A stretch of DNA of 64,000 bases from Moritella yayanosii (GCF_900465055.1 NZ_LS483250.1:3100001-3164000), one strand, 5' to 3'; shown: positions 8,900 to 17,805, counted from the first letter of the stretch. Numbers and translations are program-made. Notes: generated by a model from the letters alone, not told the origin.

Positions 8900-10236
8900 T
8901 ACAGCGCTCCCTCATCATCAAAGTCTAACCAAGACAGGTCTTCATCTTCAGTAGTGGTCGCGGATTTTTGGCTTTGCTGCATTTGGCTATGGTCCATCGG
9001 TTCAGTCATATCACTGTGGTCCATGCCTTCCATTATCCTATTATCTCTTGCCCCAATACGAGCAAAATCGGCAGTGAGACTCGATTCTGAGTCAATCAAA
9101 AATTGCGCACTGGTGACAACGTTATCGCCAGCGTTTAAACCCGCTAATACTTCCACATAACCTGCGGACTCTCTGCCTAAGGTGATCTTGACTGACTGAT
9201 ATTGGCCATTGCCTTTGGCAAGTACGATACGATCAAAATTACCGGCGCGAATAATCGCTTCACGTGGTACTTGTACTGAATCGGTTTGTATTTGGCTAAT
9301 TAATTTTAATCTCGCGAACATATTCGGTTTTAATTGCTTATCTGTGTTCGCAATTTTCACCCGTACTTTTAAGGTTCGGGTTACCGCATTTAATACCGGA
9401 TAGATATAATCGACTTCACCAAGCCAAGTTTTACCTGGAAAGCTGTCTAATTGCATTTCTGCTTTATCACCCACTTGCACTAATCCGGCCTGTGATTCAA
9501 ATACCTCGGCTTGCAGCCATATTTCGGTTAATTGACCGGCTTCGACGATTTGTGTTGACGGGGAAATATAGGCGCCTTCACGGATGCTTAATTTAGTGAT
9601 GTAACCGGATTCAGGCGCATAGATAGTGATGTTCTGCAGTACTTTTTTATTGCGGTTAACTTGGTTGATTTGGTTTTGGCTGATGCCTAATGCCGATAAT
9701 CGATGTTTGGCTGACGCGATCAGGGTTTTATTGCCGATGCGTAAGGTATTAAGCAGTTCTTCCTGTGCTTTGATGAGCTCGGGTGAATACAGAGAAAGTA
9801 GTTTTTGGCCTTTATTTACATATTCACCTTCGCTATTAATATAAAGTTTATCGACCCAGCCGGATACGCGGCTGTTAATTTGCCACAAGGTATCTTGATT
9901 AAACTCTAACATTCCGACGGTATTGATCTCGGCAATGAAAGGGCGCAATACGGCTGTTTGAGTGCGAACCCCTAAGTTATTTTCTACTCGCGCTGAGATA
10001 GTGACTAAACCGGGATCGTTTGCGGTTGTCGCATCGGCATAAACTGGTATCAAGTCCATACCCATGGGCGATTTACCGGGTTGATCACGACGGTAGTTGG
10101 CATCCATTGGTGCGACCCAATAGAGGATACTTGGTGCGGCGGTAGTGTCGGTATTATTTGTTTGTGGATTGGTAAACCAGGCACCTACTGCAATACCGAG
10201 TGCCAATGTGATTGAACTGGCTAATAATGTTTTCAT
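8899..10236 (-). CDS. cusB: Periplasmic adaptor of the Cus efflux system
   Basis: A 445-residue membrane-fusion protein linking pump and outer-membrane channel. It has an N-terminal membrane anchor/signal (residues 4-21). A short heavy-metal-binding domain follows at about 39-66 (YWVAPMDANYRRDQPGKSPM, then MGMDLIPVY), then barrel-sandwich, hairpin and beta-barrel domains (SGWVDKLYINSEGEYVNKGQ; ITKLSIREGAYISPSTQI). An extra C-terminal tail carries MEGMDHSDM and MDHSQM, the same MDHS motif as in the b562-like protein encoded downstream. An AGAGG ribosome site precedes the ATG. Confidence 0.94.
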   Translation of the reverse strand: MKTLLASSITLALGIAVGAWFTNPQTNNTDTTAAPSILYWVAPMDANYRRDQPGKSPMGMDLIPVYADATTANDPGLVTISARVENNLGVRTQTAVLRPFIAEINTVGMLEFNQDTLWQINSRVSGWVDKLYINSEGEYVNKGQKLLSLYSPELIKAQEELLNTLRIGNKTLIASAKHRLSALGISQNQINQVNRNKKVLQNITIYAPESGYITKLSIREGAYISPSTQIVEAGQLTEIWLQAEVFESQAGLVQVGDKAEMQLDSFPGKTWLGEVDYIYPVLNAVTRTLKVRVKIANTDKQLKPNMFARLKLISQIQTDSVQVPREAIIRAGNFDRIVLAKGNGQYQSVKITLGRESAGYVEVLAGLNAGDNVVTSAQFLIDSESSLTADFARIGARDNRIMEGMDHSDMTEPMDHSQMQQSQKSATTTEDEDLSWLDFDDEGAL

Positions 10237-10244
10237 GTCGACCT

Positions 10245-11501
10245 CTATAATGCTTGAAAGTAGCGAATGCGGGCTAAAGTTTTTAAACTTTGGAAATGCA
10301 ATTGATGGTATTCGAGCTCGAAAGCCTGTTCATCCATTAATGCTTTGATAACTTGTTCAAAATCATTGGTATTAACTTGGTAGCCTTGCATTACTGCCGC
10401 ACTATTTAATTTTGCTTGTACCAGTAACGTGTCTTGATAACGTTGCATCCGGGCTTCGGTATTATTGAAGTTAGCGATAGCACCATTTAATATGCCATTG
10501 AATTTTATTAGTAATAGGTCTTTTTCAGCTTGCTTCATGCCTTTACCTTGGGTGGCTGCGATCACCACTTGATCCTGTCGGTTACTGGTAAAAAGCGGAA
10601 CGTTCATCGTGACAAAACCACTGATTAAATCACTGCGACTAGAGCCAGTATTCATGTCCATGGATTCGCGGTGACCATATCCAATATCTACTTTGAATGC
10701 TGGTTTATACGATTGATTGGCGGTGGCAATGGTATTTTCAGCGACATCAATGGCTTGTTGCGCGGCTAATACTTGTGGGTGACTGGCGAGTAATGCGTAA
10801 TGTTGCACCTGTGCTATCTGCGCATACTCACGACTTTGTGACCATTGTGGTAATTGCGGATCTAACTCGGTAAACGCTTGCGGGCCAACCCAAGATACCA
10901 GTTGTCCGCGTAAGGCTTGCTCTTGCTGGGCAAAGGCGGAAATTTTGTCATCAAATTTCGCTAGTTCAAGTTCTGCCTTTATAAGATCTTGATTTTGTTT
11001 GTAACCAAGTTCGAATTGGCGATAGAGATTAGTGACGTTCTGACGGAACAGATCCTGATTTTTAACCAGTATCTGTTGTGCCATACGGGAAAAACGAATA
11101 TCGAACCAAAGTTCTCTGATCTGCAGTTTTAATTCCAATTGACGGTTTTCTGCTAAATGCATACTTTGTTGCGTTTGTAGGGTAAATCCTTTGGCATTGA
11201 GCTCGAGCGTATCACCCCGTGCAAACTGTTGTGATAGGCTAAGACTAAATTGGGTCATGGGATCGTCTGACACCGAAAAACTGTCGATTGGTACATTCGC
11301 TAAACCGAGTTTTATCATGGGATCGGCAAGTTGCGATTGGCTGATGGCTTGTGCTCTAAAGCTCGCTTGTTGAGCACGGTATAAGGTTGCGGAAGGATCG
11401 CGTTGTAGCGCAATATCTTCTGCAACAGATAGCGTTAATTGTTGGGCATTAACATTTAATGTCAGTAATGCTAATAACCCCAAATAAAATTTGGATGGCA
11501 T
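10245..11501 (-). CDS. cusC: TolC-family outer-membrane channel of the Cus system
   Basis: A 418-residue outer-membrane efflux protein with a signal peptide (about 1-19, ending in NAQ) and two helical repeats typical of the OEP/TolC family. The first starts LTLSVAEDIALQRDPSATLY and the second ASHPQVLAAQQAIDVAENTI. It lies 8 bases before cusB and has an AAGGGAA ribosome site. It should form the duct of the tripartite pump. The symbol is by role; many marine relatives carry it only as TolC family. Confidence 0.88.
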   Translation of the reverse strand: MPSKFYLGLLALLTLNVNAQQLTLSVAEDIALQRDPSATLYRAQQASFRAQAISQSQLADPMIKLGLANVPIDSFSVSDDPMTQFSLSLSQQFARGDTLELNAKGFTLQTQQSMHLAENRQLELKLQIRELWFDIRFSRMAQQILVKNQDLFRQNVTNLYRQFELGYKQNQDLIKAELELAKFDDKISAFAQQEQALRGQLVSWVGPQAFTELDPQLPQWSQSREYAQIAQVQHYALLASHPQVLAAQQAIDVAENTIATANQSYKPAFKVDIGYGHRESMDMNTGSSRSDLISGFVTMNVPLFTSNRQDQVVIAATQGKGMKQAEKDLLLIKFNGILNGAIANFNNTEARMQRYQDTLLVQAKLNSAAVMQGYQVNTNDFEQVIKALMDEQAFELEYHQLHFQSLKTLARIRYFQAL

Positions 11502-11542
11502 GGTATTCCCTTAATTAATTGGTGTTTTAAAACGATTAAAAA

Positions 11543-11920
11543 TCAATTAATGAGAGGAGGTCGATAGAGGCTATCTTGGTGTTGTTTTAGAGGCGGGGTT
11601 AATTCGTAACGTAACGAGTTACTTTGTTTATAGCTGTTTAAGAGCAACTTATTATTGTAATTAATAAATGATGATACGCAGGTGGTATTACAGTCATTAC
11701 AATTATCCATATTGCTGCAATCATTGTTATCATATTGGTTTGTTGGATGTTGCACTTGCGGATTATCATGCTGCATTTTACTCATACTATCTTCAGCGTG
11801 GCACGGCATGGCTTGCATATCACAAGAAATAGTAGTGGACATAGTTCGCATGCTCATTGCCTGAAGCGGTAATGAGAATGTGTTTATTAATACTAATAAA
11901 ATTAATAGCACTATGCGCAT
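11543..11920 (-). CDS. Small secreted Cys/Met/His-rich protein heading the Cus operon
   Basis: A 125-residue protein with a signal peptide (residues 1-21, ending LQA). The mature part is rich in metal ligands: MSMRTM, CDMQAMPCHAED, MSKMQHD, then DCSNMDNCNDCNTTC. It ends in LYRPPLIN, a tail I associate with small proteins encoded at the head of copper-efflux operons (CopL/DUF2946-like), but I cannot confirm a family. It is the first gene after the MerR-type promoter, with a weak ribosome site. A periplasmic copper-binding role is inferred from composition and context. Confidence 0.6.
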   Translation of the reverse strand: MRIVLLILLVLINTFSLPLQAMSMRTMSTTISCDMQAMPCHAEDSMSKMQHDNPQVQHPTNQYDNNDCSNMDNCNDCNTTCVSSFINYNNKLLLNSYKQSNSLRYELTPPLKQHQDSLYRPPLIN

Positions 11921-11960
11921 AAAGAAAAATACATTAAAAGTGAATTATGAAGATAACGGA

Positions 11961-11991
11961 ATGATAATCTTTACCTTAAGGGGAAGGTCAA
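11961..11991 (-). promoter_or_regulatory. MerR/CueR-type promoter of the Cus operon
   Basis: On the minus strand, TTGACC (11991-11986) and TATCAT (11966-11961) are separated by 19 bp. This overlong spacer is the hallmark of promoters activated by MerR-family metal sensors. The spacer starts with ACCTTCCCC and contains AAGGT, giving the dyad ACCTT-N6-AAGGT and resembling the CueR operator ACCTTCC...GGAAGGT. No cueR gene is in the window, so the regulator must act in trans. Confidence 0.6.
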
Positions 11992-12030
11992 GTGTTGAGA
12001 TGGGGATATTACGCGGTAAATTTTAGGTAT

Positions 12031-12055
12031 AAAAAAACCTCGATAAACGAGGTTT
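12031..12055 (-). terminator. Terminator of the tRNA operon
   Basis: On the minus strand AAACCTCG, a five-base loop, then CGAGGTTT followed by a T-run (A7 on the plus strand at 12031-12037). It lies 24 bases beyond the last tRNA. Confidence 0.85.
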
Positions 12056-12078
12056 CTTTATTTATTCAGGTAAGAAAG

Positions 12079-12154
12079 TGGTGGGCTGTGAAGGATTTGA
12101 ACCTTCGACCAATTGATTAAAAGTCAACTGCTCTACCAACTGAGCTAACAGCCC
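12079..12154 (-). tRNA. tRNA-Lys (TTT), copy 1
   Basis: A complete 76-nt cloverleaf including encoded CCA. The acceptor is GGGCTGT/ACAGCCC, the anticodon loop is CTTTTAA (anticodon TTT) and the T loop is TTCAAAT. It is the operon-distal copy of the duplicated unit. Confidence 0.96.
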
Positions 12155-12210
12155 CCGTATTCTTTCTTTTTATAGCTTCATGCCTTATGACATAAACACC
12201 ACAATTTAAG

Positions 12211-12286
12211 TGGTGGGTCCTACTGGGCTTGAACCAGTGACCCTCGCCTTGTAAGGGCGATGCTCTCCCAACTGAGCTAAGGACCC
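12211..12286 (-). tRNA. tRNA-Val (TAC), copy 1
   Basis: A 76-nt cloverleaf with encoded CCA, acceptor GGGTCCT/AGGACCC and anticodon loop CTTACAA (TAC). Confidence 0.96.
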
Positions 12287-12324
12287 ACATTATTTTTAGC
12301 GATAGTTGTGGCTATCGTTTAAAC

Positions 12325-12401
<77 letters not shown>

Positions 12402-12441
12402 ACAATGCTGAGTTTACTTTAAAAGTAAATAATAAAGAAAG

Positions 12442-12517
12442 TGGTGGGCTGTGAAGGATTTGAACCTTCGACCAATTGATTAAAAGTCAACTGCTCTACC
12501 AACTGAGCTAACAGCCC
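12442..12517 (-). tRNA. tRNA-Lys (TTT), copy 2
   Basis: Identical to the copy at 12079-12154, offset by exactly 363 bp. Confidence 0.96.
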
Positions 12518-12573
12518 CCGTATTCTTTCTTTTTATAGCTTCATGCCTTATGACATAAACACCACAATTTAAG

Positions 12574-12649
12574 TGGTGGGTCCTACTGGGCTTGAACCAG
12601 TGACCCTCGCCTTGTAAGGGCGATGCTCTCCCAACTGAGCTAAGGACCC
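12574..12649 (-). tRNA. tRNA-Val (TAC), copy 2
   Basis: Identical to the copy at 12211-12286, offset by 363 bp. Confidence 0.96.
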
Positions 12650-12687
12650 ACATTATTTTTAGCGATAGTTGTGGCTATCGTTTAAAC

Positions 12688-12764
<77 letters not shown>

Positions 12765-12804
12765 ACAATGCTGAGTTTACTTTAAAAGTAAATAATAAAG
12801 AAAG

Positions 12805-12880
12805 TGGTGGGCTGTGAAGGATTTGAACCTTCGACCAATTGATTAAAAGTCAACTGCTCTACCAACTGAGCTAACAGCCC
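12805..12880 (-). tRNA. tRNA-Lys (TTT), copy 3
   Basis: Same sequence as the other two tRNA-Lys copies. The spacer between it and the next tRNA-Val differs from the repeat unit, so the duplication boundary lies about here. Confidence 0.96.
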
Positions 12881-12946
12881 CCGAATTCTTTCTTCATCGT
12901 AAATCCCGTTACTTATCTTATAAAAGATATAACCAGACTTAATATA

Positions 12947-13022
12947 TGGTGGGTCCTACTGGGCTTGAACCAGTGACCCTCGCCTTGTAAGGGCGATGCT
13001 CTCCCAACTGAGCTAAGGACCC
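12947..13022 (-). tRNA. tRNA-Val (TAC), copy 3 (promoter-proximal)
   Basis: A 76-nt cloverleaf with anticodon TAC, the first gene of the operon. The flanking DNA is unlike the repeat unit, suggesting that this is the ancestral first gene. Confidence 0.95.
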
Positions 13023-13083
13023 CATACTTTCGATTAATGTTGGAAACGTTGTTTTTAAGCAACGCCCCTAATCAAGGTGGCAG

Positions 13084-13112
13084 ATATTATCCAGATCCAA
13101 ATGTTTATGCAA
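13084..13112 (-). promoter_or_regulatory. Sigma-70 promoter of the tRNA operon
   Basis: On the minus strand, TTGCAT (13112-13107), a 17-bp spacer, then TAATAT (13089-13084). It lies 62 bp upstream of the first tRNA and faces away from cyaA. Transcription should start near 13077. Confidence 0.75.
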
Positions 13113-13325
13113 CCCCTAAATCAATTATTTTATTTAAATTGGTTGCTTGCGATCTTTTTTACTGCTCTTTGTTTACAAAGTGCGCGTAATTGCTTTGTTT
13201 ACAACAGCCTTTCTAATAGTAGGAAAAAAATTAACGAACGGCACAATAATATGAATACCAAGTTACCCTAATCCTACATTAATAATGTGACTATTTCGGC
13301 GCTAATAAGTTTACCCTTATCTATA

Positions 13326-13349
13326 AAACTGTTAGCATCATCACACTTC
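13326..13349 (+). promoter_or_regulatory. Possible CRP site in the cyaA promoter region
   Basis: TGTTA (13330-13334), six bases, TCACA (13341-13345) matches TGTGA-N6-TCACA with one mismatch, 85 bp before the cyaA start. Feedback repression of cyaA by CRP-cAMP is known in E. coli; here it is inferred from the match. Confidence 0.45.
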
Positions 13350-13429
13350 TATGCCTGCCTTTATAGGCTAAATTTTATTGTAAAAAACAACAGAATTTAA
13401 GCATAGTTTCTCTCATTGAAGGTTTTATT

Positions 13430-15916
13430 TTGCAGAATAAAATTGCTGAACTGAAACATAAAGCTGAGTTGTTCAATCAACTTAGACTTGATCGCGCCTT
13501 ATCCTTAATGGATGATAACGGGCGTAAAGTGACAGCTATTTTACCGCTTTTACTGCATTGTAATCACCCTAACCTACCTGTCTATCTTGATGGTGCAGTA
13601 CCCACCGGCATCTGCTTATTTACCCCAGATGAACAACAACAAGATTATTTAACCTCATTAAATGTAGCACTAGATGATGACAAATGTGTCACGTGTTCAC
13701 CAATATATAGCTTATATGCGATGGGGAGTACCGGTTCCATTGGTCAAAATTGGCGTAGTGATTTAGATATTTGGGTATGTCATGATCCGGTCATGAGTGA
13801 TGAGGATGCGCAGTTATTAGAGCAAAAATGCACACTGATAACCGCGTGGGCTGAGACCTTTAATGTGGAAGTTAACTTTTTCTTGATTGCTGAAGATAAA
13901 TTTAGAAAAGTGAATAATGCAGTGATGACGAAGGAAAGTTGTGGCAGTGCTCAGCATTTCTTATTACTCGACGAGTTTTATCGTAGTGCACTGCGGATCG
14001 CAGGTAAACCAAGCCTTTGGCATATTTTACCGGTTGAATTTGATAATAATTATGATGGTTATGTGGATGAATTGGTTGCTGCTGGTGTCATTGATCGCGA
14101 AGACTGGGTCGATTTAGGTGGTTTCCCGTGTATCCCCGCTGAAGAATATTTTGGTTCAGCGTTGTGGCAGCTCTATAAAGGCATTGATTCTCCTTATAAG
14201 GCGGTATTGAAAACCTTATTAATGGAAGCTTACTCGGCGGAATACCCAAATAACCGTTTGTTATCGCAAATAATGAAAGAAAATTTTCAATTGGCGTCTT
14301 CACAACAATTGGATCTGTCGCACGACACTTATTACCAAATCTTAATCAAAGTAACGGCTTATCTAGAAAAAATCGGTGATCATGCTCGCGTTGATTTATT
14401 ACGTCGCTGTTTTTACTTGAAAATGTTCAGTGGTAATTGCGCGGCAGAAAAACTAGCGCGCCCAGAATGGCATCGCACCTCTGTTGCTGAAGTCATTAGT
14501 GAATGGAATTGGCACCCTGATCGTATTGCCCATCTGGATAATCGTGATAATTGGAAGATCGAACAAGTACAAGAAGCACATCCCGAATTACTTGATGCCA
14601 TGATGAAGGGTTATCGTAATCTGATTGGTTTTGCCCGTCGTAATAATATTAGTGAATCGATTAATCCAGCAGATATCGGTATCTTATCGCGTAAGTTATA
14701 CGCTGCGTTTGAGTCTCTGCCGGGCAAAGTGACGTACATTAACCCCCAGATCTCACCAGACTTATCCGAACCACAACTCAGTTTTGTGCAAGTACCCAAT
14801 GGCCGCTTTAATAATGCTGGTTGGTATTTATATAACTCATCGTTAGATCCAATGCAGATTGTGGGTCGTAAACCTTTAGAGCATAACGGTTATCTGAGTA
14901 AGTTGGTGGCATGGAGTTACTTCAATGGCTTGATGGTGGATAACACTCAAGTTGATATTTTTAATCAAGATTCAGATATGAATAGCGATGTATTGAATTC
15001 ATTCTGCAAAGATCTTAAAAATAAATTTCCTATTCGAGCAACACTAGCATCGAATCAAGCATTAAGCCGCCCTTGTGAAATCCGCGACTTATCCATATTT
15101 TTGAATTTAGAATATGACCCGACTAACCATTGGGGTGGCCGTATTATTGAATTTGATACCAATACCAGTGATGTATTCTCATTTGGTGATTGTAAAGCTT
15201 GCCTAGTCGGTAGTATCGATCTGATTTATCGTAATTCTTGGAATGAAGTACGCACGCTGCATTTTTCTGGTGAAGAACGTATTGTTGATGCATTAACCAC
15301 GATCATGGGCAAGATGCATCAAGATGCGACTGAACCCGATTCCATTAAAGTATTTTGCTACAGTTTACATTTTCGTGGTCTGATCCGGCATAGTTTCGAA
15401 CGCTTGGTGCGAGATTGTATTAGTACCCGCTTACAACGTGATAAAGATCAGATCGTCAAAATTATCACCATTAGTGATGACCGTTTTGGCATTTATTTTG
15501 AGCGCCGTGGTGTGTCTATTCGTAAACTTGAAAACTCTTTGGATCTGTATAACCATATTTCAGAGCGTAAGTTACAGAAAATGCCGCTACGCATTGATAA
15601 AACCACCACGGCAGCAGGCACGCCATTAGCGGTGGAGTCACATTCATCAGAAGGGTTAGTGCAGTTCTTTTTCGAGAATTATAAAAATGGCTTTAACGTT
15701 TATATTGTTGATGAAGCAAATCGCGTAGAAACTTACCAGCATTTAAGTGGCAATAAAGATGAGCTGATCAAAGGTGTACACCGTTTTTATACCAACTCTC
15801 AGGAAGAATCTCGTAACGAAGGCGCCTTTGCTAATTTCAACTTACCGCAATTTTACGATATCGTTTATTCCGAAAATAAAGAATTAAAAGTCATTCCTTA
15901 CGTATCTACTAAATAA
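13430..15916 (+). CDS. cyaA: Adenylate cyclase, class I
   Basis: An 828-residue enterobacterial-type (class I) adenylate cyclase making cAMP from ATP for CRP. The N-terminal catalytic half carries YAMGSTGSIGQNWRSDLDIW, in which the GS...DLD motif is the nucleotidyltransferase metal site. The C-terminal half (for example LPGKVTYINPQISPDLSEP and the ending NLPQFYDIV) is the regulatory domain. The tail after this point is shorter than in E. coli. The start is a TTG with a GAAGG ribosome site nine bases upstream. A UUG start is also used by E. coli cyaA and limits expression there. The gene is monocistronic. Confidence 0.96.
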   Translation: MQNKIAELKHKAELFNQLRLDRALSLMDDNGRKVTAILPLLLHCNHPNLPVYLDGAVPTGICLFTPDEQQQDYLTSLNVALDDDKCVTCSPIYSLYAMGSTGSIGQNWRSDLDIWVCHDPVMSDEDAQLLEQKCTLITAWAETFNVEVNFFLIAEDKFRKVNNAVMTKESCGSAQHFLLLDEFYRSALRIAGKPSLWHILPVEFDNNYDGYVDELVAAGVIDREDWVDLGGFPCIPAEEYFGSALWQLYKGIDSPYKAVLKTLLMEAYSAEYPNNRLLSQIMKENFQLASSQQLDLSHDTYYQILIKVTAYLEKIGDHARVDLLRRCFYLKMFSGNCAAEKLARPEWHRTSVAEVISEWNWHPDRIAHLDNRDNWKIEQVQEAHPELLDAMMKGYRNLIGFARRNNISESINPADIGILSRKLYAAFESLPGKVTYINPQISPDLSEPQLSFVQVPNGRFNNAGWYLYNSSLDPMQIVGRKPLEHNGYLSKLVAWSYFNGLMVDNTQVDIFNQDSDMNSDVLNSFCKDLKNKFPIRATLASNQALSRPCEIRDLSIFLNLEYDPTNHWGGRIIEFDTNTSDVFSFGDCKACLVGSIDLIYRNSWNEVRTLHFSGEERIVDALTTIMGKMHQDATEPDSIKVFCYSLHFRGLIRHSFERLVRDCISTRLQRDKDQIVKIITISDDRFGIYFERRGVSIRKLENSLDLYNHISERKLQKMPLRIDKTTTAAGTPLAVESHSSEGLVQFFFENYKNGFNVYIVDEANRVETYQHLSGNKDELIKGVHRFYTNSQEESRNEGAFANFNLPQFYDIVYSENKELKVIPYVSTK

Positions 15917-15999
15917 CCCCCATTTTATATAAATAATCTTCACTACTTAGTTGGTTTTATTGAAAACGGCTAACGTTATTTTTTAGTTTATTTACGTAC

Positions 16000-16011
16000 T
16001 GTAAGACATCG
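16000..16011 (+). promoter_or_regulatory. Putative UvrY/GacA/VarA box upstream of the first Csr RNA
   Basis: TGTAAGACATCG lies 181 bp before the -10 element. TGTAAG is the conserved half of the GacA-family box (TGTAAG-N6-CTTACA). The same string with one change (TGTAAGAGATCG) is found at 17596 before the second Csr RNA. The second half-site is poor. Confidence 0.5.
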
Positions 16012-16192
16012 CCCATTTATAGTATGTGAATATGACGTTTATCTATTATAGTCATATTCGTTTTCACTCATGAGATACACCCTTACTTTAATTATAAAGC
16101 ATTGATATTAAATGTCTTGTTTATTTTAGTGAGCTAGATCTTGTATTTATTTTGAAAATAATGTAATTGCCGTGTTGCGGTAATATTGGATT

Positions 16193-16538
16193 TCTCTATA
16201 GTAGGTATCCGTAAGGACGCATAATATAGTTGGTAAGGATTACTGACTAGATATGGATTATCGAATAGGATTTACCACAGGATGTGGTTGCAAGGAAAAG
16301 TCTTCAGGATGAAGATGCGATGGACACTCAACGGATATGAGTATAAAGGACACCTCTAGGATGGAGAGGAAATAAATCGGCATGATTTATTGTACCAGGA
16401 TGGTAATAATAAAAACCCGATGGATTGGGAGTTAAACCTAAAGGAAATTAGGTAAGTCAATTTGCAGGGAGCAACATAAGTTCAAGGATTGGGCTACATG
16501 ACTACTTAAGGACGGCATTTATGCCGTCCTTTTCTTTT
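16193..16538 (+). ncRNA. csrB: CsrB/CsrC-type CsrA-sequestering sRNA, copy 1
   Basis: About 345 nt of non-coding DNA with roughly 20 GGA motifs, many exposed in small hairpin loops: CCACAGGATGTGG, CTTCAGGATGAAG, CCTCTAGGATGGAGAGG, TACCAGGATGGTA. Others are in AAGGA linkers, and the end is a strong terminator. This is the architecture of CsrB/CsrC RNAs, which bind many CsrA dimers and relieve CsrA control of carbon metabolism, motility and biofilm genes. TAATAT at 16181-16186 is a likely -10; the 5' end is estimated. It shares blocks with the RNA at 17806 (AAAGGACACCTC; GCAGGGAGCA; AGTTCAAGGAT). The name csrB is by type, not by orthology. Confidence 0.9.
16508..16538 (+). terminator. Terminator of Csr sRNA copy 1
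   Basis: An 11-bp perfect stem (AAGGACGGCAT / ATGCCGTCCTT) is followed by TTCTTTT. The last GGA motif lies inside the stem. Confidence 0.92.
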
Positions 16539-16856
16539 ATCTGCGGTTTTATTTCTGCTTTTATTTCAATGATAACCAGGCGTGTACCTTGCTGGTTTAT
16601 CGTACGATCTCTTGCCGTTATCGCTCATTTATTACCATGCACTGTGATAGTGCTTAACAACGCTTACATGAACAGTTGTTGAACATTCGATTGCCATCCA
16701 GTTATATTCATTTTATCTTCTCTACAGCGTAGTTACCCCACTCAAAATGGCAGTTTTATTAACCTGTATTTATTTAAAGTAACGCATATAATAGTGCTAG
16801 GTCAGATGCCTGTATTGATAGTAATCTGATGCTAATTCGAGCAAGAGAACGAGATG

Positions 16857-17513
16857 ATGAAGACGACCGATAATACCTTTATTGAAGCAGATTTTACAGA
16901 TCAAGATTTAGAATCGATGATCTTTACTCGCTGTGCATTTTACCGTTGTAATTTTAATCATGCGCAGCTCAGTGATGCACAGTTTATTGATTGCCAATTT
17001 TTTGAATCTGGTAACATCTCAGGCTGCCGATTCGATTATGCCGATTTAAAAGGCGCGAGTTTTAAGAACTGCGATTTAAATATGAGTCAGTTTGTTGGGG
17101 CTGAGTGTTTTGGCATTGAATTTCGTGGCTGTAATTTGAAAGGCGTAGACTTTAATCGCGCTAGTTTTGCTAATTACATTACTCAAAAGTCCTTCTTTTG
17201 TTCTGCGTACATTACTCAGTGTAATTTGAGTTATGCCAATTTGGCTGATCAGCTGCTCGAAAAATGTGAATTATATGAAAATCGTTGGACGGGCTGTAAT
17301 TTAGTGGGGGCCTCATTACAGGGATCGGATCTGAGCCGTGGTGAATTTTCGCAAGAGAGTTGGCTGCAGTTTAATCTTCAACATTGTAATTTAAGTCACG
17401 TGGATCTCACCGGTCTCGACCCAAGACGGGTTAATTTACACGGTGTGACCATTTGCAGTTGGCAGCAGGAACAACTGTTAGCCCCGTTGGGATTAATTAT
17501 TCATGGTGATTAA
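16857..17513 (+). CDS. qnr: Qnr-type pentapeptide repeat protein
   Basis: A 218-residue right-handed beta-helix protein of A(D/N)LXX repeats. It aligns along its whole length, as I remember it, with QnrA and QnrS: shared strings include GCNLKGVDF-like GADF repeats, FFCSAYI, CNLSYANL, LEKCEL, GSDLSRG, LDPRRVNL and WQQEQLL. Qnr proteins mimic DNA and protect gyrase and topoisomerase IV from quinolones. Such chromosomal genes in marine bacteria are regarded as the source of plasmid qnr. The second of two adjacent ATGs (16854, 16857) gives exactly 218 residues and aligns with the QnrA start. No mobile element or LexA box was seen nearby. It stands alone between two Csr RNAs. Confidence 0.9.
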   Translation: MKTTDNTFIEADFTDQDLESMIFTRCAFYRCNFNHAQLSDAQFIDCQFFESGNISGCRFDYADLKGASFKNCDLNMSQFVGAECFGIEFRGCNLKGVDFNRASFANYITQKSFFCSAYITQCNLSYANLADQLLEKCELYENRWTGCNLVGASLQGSDLSRGEFSQESWLQFNLQHCNLSHVDLTGLDPRRVNLHGVTICSWQQEQLLAPLGLIIHGD

Positions 17514-17533
17514 TAAGATCGAGTGATCACGAT

Positions 17534-17556
17534 CACAGATTAACTGTGGTTTCTTT
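17534..17556 (+). terminator. Weak terminator after qnr
   Basis: A short CACAG-ATTAA-CTGTG hairpin is followed by GTTTCTTT. The stem is only five pairs. Confidence 0.4.
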
Positions 17557-17595
17557 ATACGATACCGGTGTTGAGATTATTGGTTGTTATTGACG

Positions 17596-17607
17596 TGTAA
17601 GAGATCG
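17596..17607 (+). promoter_or_regulatory. Putative UvrY/GacA/VarA box upstream of the second Csr RNA
   Basis: TGTAAGAGATCG lies 198 bp before the -10 TATATT (17794-17799, extended by TGC). Sequence and distance match the box at 16000, consistent with the long-range UvrY activation known for csrB genes. Confidence 0.5.
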
Positions 17608-17805
17608 ACTATTTATGTTGGTAGACAACGTCGCTATATTCAGGTGTGATCCGAGGGTGTGAATAGATTTTTTGCTATTACTGTCATGCTTAAAGCCTAT
17701 TCTCGCGGTATTTGTCGCGATTCGCACTGAATAATTAGTGTTCATGCACTAATTTAATTTGTTTTTATCGCTATTTATTGTTTTTAGGTTTGCTATATTT
17801 GTTTT

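Noticed and set aside
13077-13271. 64-residue plus-strand open frame before cyaA
   Set aside because: It contains the tRNA-operon promoter on the other strand, has no convincing ribosome site and resembles nothing known.
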